11,655 nt of DNA from an uncultured Mollicutes bacterium. Lineage in GTDB: Bacteria > Bacillota_I > Bacilli_A > RFN20 > CAG-826. Position numbers and translations under genes: made by a program. Position 1 is the first letter of the stretch. Each line of letters opens with the position of its first letter. The notes under the pieces are model-generated. The model was not told the origin of the DNA, did not search any database, and saw only the letters and a list, made by a program, of their open reading frames with translations. The DNA is taken from positions 1-11,655 of the forward strand of contig CAMESA010000021.1 in NCBI GenBank assembly GCA_945935945.1, given 5' to 3'. Below, piece by piece: positions 8,901 through 11,655 of the stretch.

Positions 8901-9158
8901 GCCATATTTACACAAACACAACCCCCAAAATGCCTCAGCTTGCTCTCCTTGATCTGAGATAATATGTTCATATATCCCACTCGCTTTATCATATTCACAC
9001 GTATTTAAAAGAAATGTCGCTCGATTAAAAAGTTTCAAAGTTTTTTCTTCATCAACGTTTGGAATTGTCTGAGTAACTCCACAGAATGGACATTCACAAA
9101 CATGTTCTTTACCAGCGATATCTAATTCTCCACCACACATTTTGCATTTGTAAATCAT
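5967..9158 (-). CDS. Zinc-ribbon / TIR / coiled-coil protein with DUF6273-like C-terminus, cassette R
   Basis: This is a 1063-aa protein. Its domains in order are a zinc ribbon (C5, C8, C23, C26), a TPR-like helical segment (about 38-90), and a TIR domain (about 152-293). A helical linker with possible TPRs (320-540) follows, then a long coiled coil (about 540-700) with a CGFF-KKKK turn at 613-623, and a DUF6273-like domain (about 715-1063). In the TIR domain, YDVFICYKE forms strand A and LEDKIGQEYEPYI carries E207, which aligns with the catalytic Glu of NAD+-cleaving TIRs such as SARM1. NADase activity is therefore likely but not shown. DUF6273 landmarks are LLFGKYPQ (728-735), PIKWRI (777-782), SDIRKWI (834-840) and FIPS (881-884). 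The protein has no signal peptide or membrane segment, so it should be cytosolic. It is the last gene of the cassette. The C-terminus may be the sensing part and the TIR the effector. Confidence 0.88.
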   Translation of the reverse strand: MIYKCKMCGGELDIAGKEHVCECPFCGVTQTIPNVDEEKTLKLFNRATFLLNTCEYDKASGIYEHIISDQGEQAEAFWGLCLCKYGIEYVDDLKSGKKVPTCHRTMTNSILKDSDYIKALELADVVSRKLYEEEAKYIDGVQKKILEISKSEEPYDVFICYKETDKSGRRTPDSVIAEEIFDALTEKGYKAFFSKISLEDKIGQEYEPYIFAALTSAKVMLAIGTREEYFNAPWVKNEWSRFLKLCNNGEEKYLIPCYKNMSPYEMPEEFVNLQAQDMGKLGYLQDLLKGIDKLITRENTKSKNTSESSDSEIDKIIKDVDILIAKGDFKEAKKGLKKLDAKLDSKAHPELYDDDGFPKDNFKNQFALYNLINFKIYNKIDIEMYYGLEDFANKIPHGFDDPYLLECEWSDDKAFRRTVENFIFECKRAIKKEKYNEAKKAMDKAKSSIDFKNAYDLFIEADGFSDSLDLANYCMQEAIDNDNPTDIIKEMLFKTYRPNMSKNEIEEYLNGLKKANDGDFDNLINYLERKLNSANSKLYNDHLVELKCKKEGIISNNNDLLILNKQKEKLLEEHNNKKAGINFKHSKDLQQWIDKKAVLQSNLDDLNRMLRECGFFDFAKKKKIKQEINESSIELLKLNNTISAKQKELKNSLKEELQREEDNYLVSLQNIEKQIEVLSEEIGLNKLDKEIFELEQKINISKQDNALQYKPKNYYLVRDKGGVLIPCLLFGKYPQIKVTSVTLLIELRNAKEDDDGIIRLRGLEFMKKNQDYYFVLPIKWRINNVKNIDGNKVFKLTSLYNLDFLSFNEETNIKLDGNNIIKKDGNSVIDYEFSDIRKWICNNFISTFFSEEEKEMLCLTSISNESDGFEVKNKTLNDYIFIPSKEEFKALGMLDDLKSRITYTKFLNNIGNSLALTKTIDENFQNGFDEDLLDDYINDIFEKEKDNLLSPTELSNAINIRKESMLSMVFDYTEYASSFIEEMEKKGYAYSAYYDSYCILTRSTKYNTGDFISQSVSIMREDFFEDLKYRVNNSNVKSIGENGFVPQAFVCVEIKNKKIEYFY

Positions 9159-9159
9159 C

Positions 9160-9603
9160 TTATTTCTCCTTGAATATAAGCGACAAATAAGCACTGTATA
9201 TTTTATTTAAATAATCCAGCGGCATTGTAAAATAAGCTGTTATATTTTTTCTAAAGCAGTCAAAGCCTTTTACATAAAAAGTGCGTTTGCATTTAAAAAT
9301 ATCTACATGTTTATGTGCAATCGCATTTCTTAAGTGCTTTAACAAACTCTCACATTCGCCTTCGCTTTTTGTAAAAAGAAAGTAAATTTTCATTTTATTT
9401 GTATCTTGAGTCAAAAAACTATGATTGGTTGCACAAACAAAAGTTTCTTTAGAAAACCCATCATACTTCTTTATTAATTTTATAAGTTTAGACTTTTGAT
9501 GCTGATCAAGCAAACTTAAACGATTATCGTCTAAAAGCCGGTCTATACTTTTGCAATACTTAGAAATAAGTCTATGATTATGTAAAAAGGAAATAAAATC
9601 CAT
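9160..9603 (-). CDS. HEPN-like protein, candidate ribonuclease
   Basis: This is a 147-aa, mainly helical protein. The segment LLKHLRNAIAHKHVDIF (residues 87-103) contains R92-N-A-I-A-H97, the R-x4-6-H signature of HEPN nucleases. It is followed by an aromatic/basic stretch and TAYFTMPLDYLNKIYSAY (122-139). That order resembles small stand-alone HEPN families such as pEK499_p136, whose members have LRNAxAH near a final helix. HEPN proteins with this motif are metal-independent RNases common in defence and toxin systems, so RNA cleavage is an inference. The frame is open upstream to 9762, but that part overlaps the SPFH zinc ribbons, so I chose the ATG at 9603. No Shine-Dalgarno site precedes it, so expression may be low or depend on SPFH translation ending 22 bp upstream. 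The TIR gene starts 1 bp after its stop. Confidence 0.7.
   Translation of the reverse strand: MDFISFLHNHRLISKYCKSIDRLLDDNRLSLLDQHQKSKLIKLIKKYDGFSKETFVCATNHSFLTQDTNKMKIYFLFTKSEGECESLLKHLRNAIAHKHVDIFKCKRTFYVKGFDCFRKNITAYFTMPLDYLNKIYSAYLSLIFKEK
9165..9171 (-). promoter_or_regulatory. Ribosome binding site of the cassette R TIR gene
   Basis: AAGGAGA lies 6 bases before the ATG at 9158, inside the last codons of the HEPN-like gene. It fixes the TIR start at MIYKCKMCGG rather than at the longer in-frame extension from 9194, which would overlap the HEPN gene further and lacks similarity to the TIR paralogue. The placement implies translational coupling. Confidence 0.85.
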
Positions 9604-9625
9604 AAAAATTTCAATAAGGTTTATA

Positions 9626-11374
9626 TTACTGTTTTTTTCTACCACAATTAGGGCAGAACTTTGTCTCAATGTTTTTTGTACCACAGTCTGGGCAATTCCA
9701 AGTCGTTGGCATAGGTTCTCCACATTCTGGACAGAACTTAGATGAAATACCTTCAGCGCCACATTTTGGACATTTCCAAGTTACTTTTTCTGGTTTCTTT
9801 TCGCCACATTCTGGGCAAAATTTTGATGTAATATTATCAGTTCCACACTTAGGACATTTCCAAGTATCATTTAGAACTTTAGCATTATCCTGATGTGGCG
9901 TTATGCTGGGATTCATAGCGTCAATTAAATCACCAGTAATTTCTTTGCCCATTTGTTTAACCATTCCAGCTTTCACAGCATCTTCAGCCAATCCAGGAAT
10001 TCCACTAGATGATACTGACCCAGCAGATCCTGAGCCCATGTGCTCAACAGCTCTAGTAGAAACCATTCTCCTTGTCTCGTCTTGATATGTATAGCCTTTC
10101 ATTTTCATTTCGTCTGCTTCAGCACCAGCTTGATATCTATATGCATCAGCACTGCCAGCAGCTCTAATTCTTTCAGCTTCGGCAGCTGCTCTTGCTTTTG
10201 CTAACTCAACATCAGTTTCGGTGCCGACTTCAGTCATGATTCTATCATGTGCAGCTTGTGCCTCTGCTTGTTTAATTCTTTCGTCTTGCACCTTCAAATA
10301 ACGTTCTGCATATTGTTCCTTCATTCTTTTAAAATTAGGATCATTATCTGGCGTCATGATGCTAGAAATAATAAAATCAGTTAACTCAATACCAAATTTT
10401 TCAATTTGTTTGTTAATCTCTACCAACAACCCTTCACTAAGTTCTTGTGTATGTAAATCTACTTCAAGAATATTAATGTCATTTTCTTTAATAATTTTAC
10501 CTAAAAAACTCTTAACAGCATTTACAACATTTGGTCTAAATTTAAGAGATATCTCATCAGCCTTTAAACCAAAGTTCAAATCGCTGCCCAATCCTACAAT
10601 ATAAAAGAGGAATTTTGTGTAATCTGAAATTTTATAATTGTATGTGCCACATGCACCGAGTTCAACATGAAGTCCGGAAACAGGATCAAACATTCTAATT
10701 TTGCTATCTGTCCCCCATCGCTGATTTGTTTGAAGCGTCTTAGTGACAAAATATAGTTGGGAATGGAAAGATACATCATCTTCATCAAAATTTTCTTGAC
10801 TTAATAATAAATTGTTAAGAGTAACCATGTGACGGCCAGCTTCAAATTTGCCAACTAATTTTCCATCCTGAATAAAAATAGCCACTTGAGATTCATTAAC
10901 AATTATTTGTGATCCAAGTGCAAAATCTTCTAATTGATGTTTCCACACGCATATATCGTTATTTTTTTCGCATTTCAAGAGAGTTGGTTGTTCTTTTTCT
11001 AAATATTCTTGCTCCCTTAATCTCTCTTGGACATTAATGCTAGTACCGCAAAGAGGACAGTCAATAGAAACATCGTCTTTATCTGCAGTGATATGGCAAG
11101 AACACTCAGGACAAATGAGTTCAACAAATTTCCAGTCATTTTTTGGTTGAATTAAATGTTCTTTACAAACCGGACAAATAGGGTCATCAGTTTTTCCTCT
11201 ATTGTAGACAATTAAATTGCCGCATTTAGGGCATTGCTTTGTTCTCATTTTTTCAGTTTTAACTTTCATAATGTGCCCGCACTGACATTCAATTTTTCTC
11301 TTGGCGAAAAATGATGTCGATGCTTCATTAATTCGGCCACAAACAGGACATTCAATTAAAAACTTTTTTGCCAT
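9626..11374 (-). CDS. Zinc-ribbon / SPFH domain protein (YdjI / virion-core-like)
   Basis: This is a 582-aa protein. Residues 1-110 hold several CxxC pairs (CPVCG, CQCG, CPKCG, CPVC, CPEC, CPLCG), probably zinc ribbons. Residues about 140-350 form an SPFH (stomatin/prohibitin/flotillin) domain of the type often annotated as virion core protein or YdjI-like. Residues about 350-430 are an Ala/Glu-rich helix ending in AEAERIRAAGSADAYRYQAG, typical of SPFH oligomerisation helices. A Gly/Ser linker follows, then three tandem zinc ribbons (504-582). There is no transmembrane segment, so membrane association would be peripheral. SPFH proteins assemble into large rings or microdomains at membranes, which suggests a scaffold here. 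The start is supported by GAGGT at 11384-11388, overlapping the RHH stop codon. The HEPN-like gene follows after 22 bp. The function within the cassette is not known. Confidence 0.85.
   Translation of the reverse strand: MAKKFLIECPVCGRINEASTSFFAKRKIECQCGHIMKVKTEKMRTKQCPKCGNLIVYNRGKTDDPICPVCKEHLIQPKNDWKFVELICPECSCHITADKDDVSIDCPLCGTSINVQERLREQEYLEKEQPTLLKCEKNNDICVWKHQLEDFALGSQIIVNESQVAIFIQDGKLVGKFEAGRHMVTLNNLLLSQENFDEDDVSFHSQLYFVTKTLQTNQRWGTDSKIRMFDPVSGLHVELGACGTYNYKISDYTKFLFYIVGLGSDLNFGLKADEISLKFRPNVVNAVKSFLGKIIKENDINILEVDLHTQELSEGLLVEINKQIEKFGIELTDFIISSIMTPDNDPNFKRMKEQYAERYLKVQDERIKQAEAQAAHDRIMTEVGTETDVELAKARAAAEAERIRAAGSADAYRYQAGAEADEMKMKGYTYQDETRRMVSTRAVEHMGSGSAGSVSSSGIPGLAEDAVKAGMVKQMGKEITGDLIDAMNPSITPHQDNAKVLNDTWKCPKCGTDNITSKFCPECGEKKPEKVTWKCPKCGAEGISSKFCPECGEPMPTTWNCPDCGTKNIETKFCPNCGRKKQ
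9629..9865 (-). repeat. Three tandem zinc-ribbon repeats in the SPFH C-terminus
   Basis: Residues 504-529, 532-556 and 558-582 are three copies of a unit of about 25 residues, TW(K/N)CPxCG followed by a short spacer ending KFCPxCG. The similarity extends to the DNA, with units of about 75-80 bp. Each unit has the four cysteines of one zinc ribbon. The DNA repeats would favour unequal recombination and may explain the deletion scar at 5333-5424, which keeps only the last unit. Confidence 0.85.
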
Positions 11375-11381
11375 AACAACC

Positions 11382-11576
11382 TTACCTCACTTTTTTTATT
11401 TTCAAATTATCTAAGGCAAATTCTAAGGCCATTGAGATGATTTCATTTCTCGTTCTGCCAGTTTCTTTTGCAATTTCATCAAACTTTGCGATTAAATCAT
11501 TAGAAAGACGCAAAGAAATAACAGAGGAATCTCCTTTGTATTTTTTTTGTGAAATCTCAAATTTTGCCTTTTGCAT
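11382..11576 (-). CDS. Ribbon-helix-helix DNA-binding regulator, cassette R
   Basis: This is a 64-aa protein of the RHH (Arc/CopG/MetJ-like) family, which binds DNA as a dimer through an antiparallel beta ribbon. The predicted strand SSVISLRLS lies at residues 17-25. Helix A (NDLIAKFDEIAKET) is at about 26-39 and helix B (RNEIISMALEFALDN) at about 43-57, which is the full fold. It is the first gene of the cassette, 7 bp before the SPFH gene, and probably represses the operon. I chose the ATG at 11576 because similarity to the second RHH copy (5434-5622) begins there. An in-frame ATG at 11597 would add seven residues. Neither start has a Shine-Dalgarno site. The TACAA repeats upstream suggest autoregulation. 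An antitoxin role is possible, since RHH proteins often serve as antitoxins, but it is unproven. Confidence 0.85.
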   Translation of the reverse strand: MQKAKFEISQKKYKGDSSVISLRLSNDLIAKFDEIAKETGRTRNEIISMALEFALDNLKIKKVR

Positions 11577-11610
11577 TGTAATATAATTGTAACACATTTG
11601 TAATTTGTAA
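11576..11610 (-). promoter_or_regulatory. Phased TACAA repeats: putative RHH operator and promoter, cassette R
   Basis: On the minus strand TTACAA occurs at 11598-11603, 11587-11592 and 11576-11581, three copies spaced exactly 11 bp. A fourth copy lies at 11605-11610, offset by 7 bp. The same 11-bp phasing is seen upstream of the second RHH gene. RHH proteins commonly bind tandem half-sites cooperatively on one face of the helix, so an autoregulatory operator is a good inference. The middle copy also contains TACAAT (11586-11591), a plausible -10 box. If it is used, transcription would start within a few bases of the ATG at 11576 and give a nearly leaderless mRNA. I see no convincing -35 box. 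Confidence 0.5.
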
Positions 11611-11655
11611 AAAATATATTATTACAAAACCGTCACGATTTTAACCTAATATCAT

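Noticed and set aside
9159..9194. Twelve-residue N-terminal extension of the cassette R TIR protein
   Set aside because: The strong AAGGAGA site sits inside it, before the ATG at 9158, and the paralogue starts at exactly the same MIYKCKMCGG.
9604..9762. N-terminal extension of the HEPN-like frame up to 9762
   Set aside because: It overlaps the SPFH zinc-ribbon repeats in another frame. Its residues (such as SSALIVVEKNSN) are a frame shadow of CPNCGRKK codons.
1..11655. CRISPR array, tRNA, rRNA, transposase or phage structural gene
   Set aside because: I found no spaced identical repeats of CRISPR size, no tRNA or rRNA-like segment, no IS ends and no mobility gene. The tandem repeats seen code for zinc ribbons.

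Overview
The window is AT-rich, and every gene I can support lies on the minus strand, so the layout is read from right (11655) to left. Shine-Dalgarno sites of AAGGAGG/AAGGAGA type, standard stop codons, TGG tryptophans, low GC, and zinc-ribbon/TIR and zinc-ribbon/SPFH families familiar from Firmicutes point to a low-GC Firmicute. A gut-type Bacilli/Clostridia lineage is an inference. The region looks like accessory DNA, probably a defence island.

Two paralogous cassettes lie in tandem. Cassette R (11597 to 5967) has four genes. They are a ribbon-helix-helix (RHH) regulator (11382-11576), a 582-aa zinc-ribbon/SPFH protein (9626-11374), a 147-aa HEPN-like protein with an R-x4-H motif (9160-9603), and a 1063-aa zinc-ribbon/TIR/coiled-coil protein (5967-9158). 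They are packed with gaps of 7, 22 and 1 bp, so they should form one operon.

Cassette L (5650 to 411) starts with a second RHH gene (5434-5622). It is about 76% identical to the first but has no ATG/GTG/TTG start. Next comes a 92-bp scar (5333-5424), in which the start of an SPFH gene is joined directly to its last zinc ribbon and frameshifted. Then follow a four-helix membrane protein (4806-5336), a zinc-ribbon/coiled-coil protein (3583-4818) and a 1031-aa TIR protein (411-3506). The TIR protein is about 71% identical to the cassette R protein over its first 290 residues and strongly divergent after that.

Both RHH genes have three TACAA half-sites spaced exactly 11 bp at the start of the gene, a probable autoregulatory operator. 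The gap between cassettes (5650-5966) and the left end (1-410) hold no convincing intact gene. The left end carries a decayed reading frame whose last residues resemble the C-terminus of RumA/RlmCD-type rRNA methyltransferases.

The working model is inference. TIR proteins (probable NAD+ hydrolases, catalytic Glu retained) and the HEPN protein (probable RNase) would be effectors. The SPFH protein in one cassette and the membrane/coiled-coil pair in the other would be membrane-linked scaffolds or sensors. The RHH proteins would control expression. I do not recognise this exact gene set as a named system.
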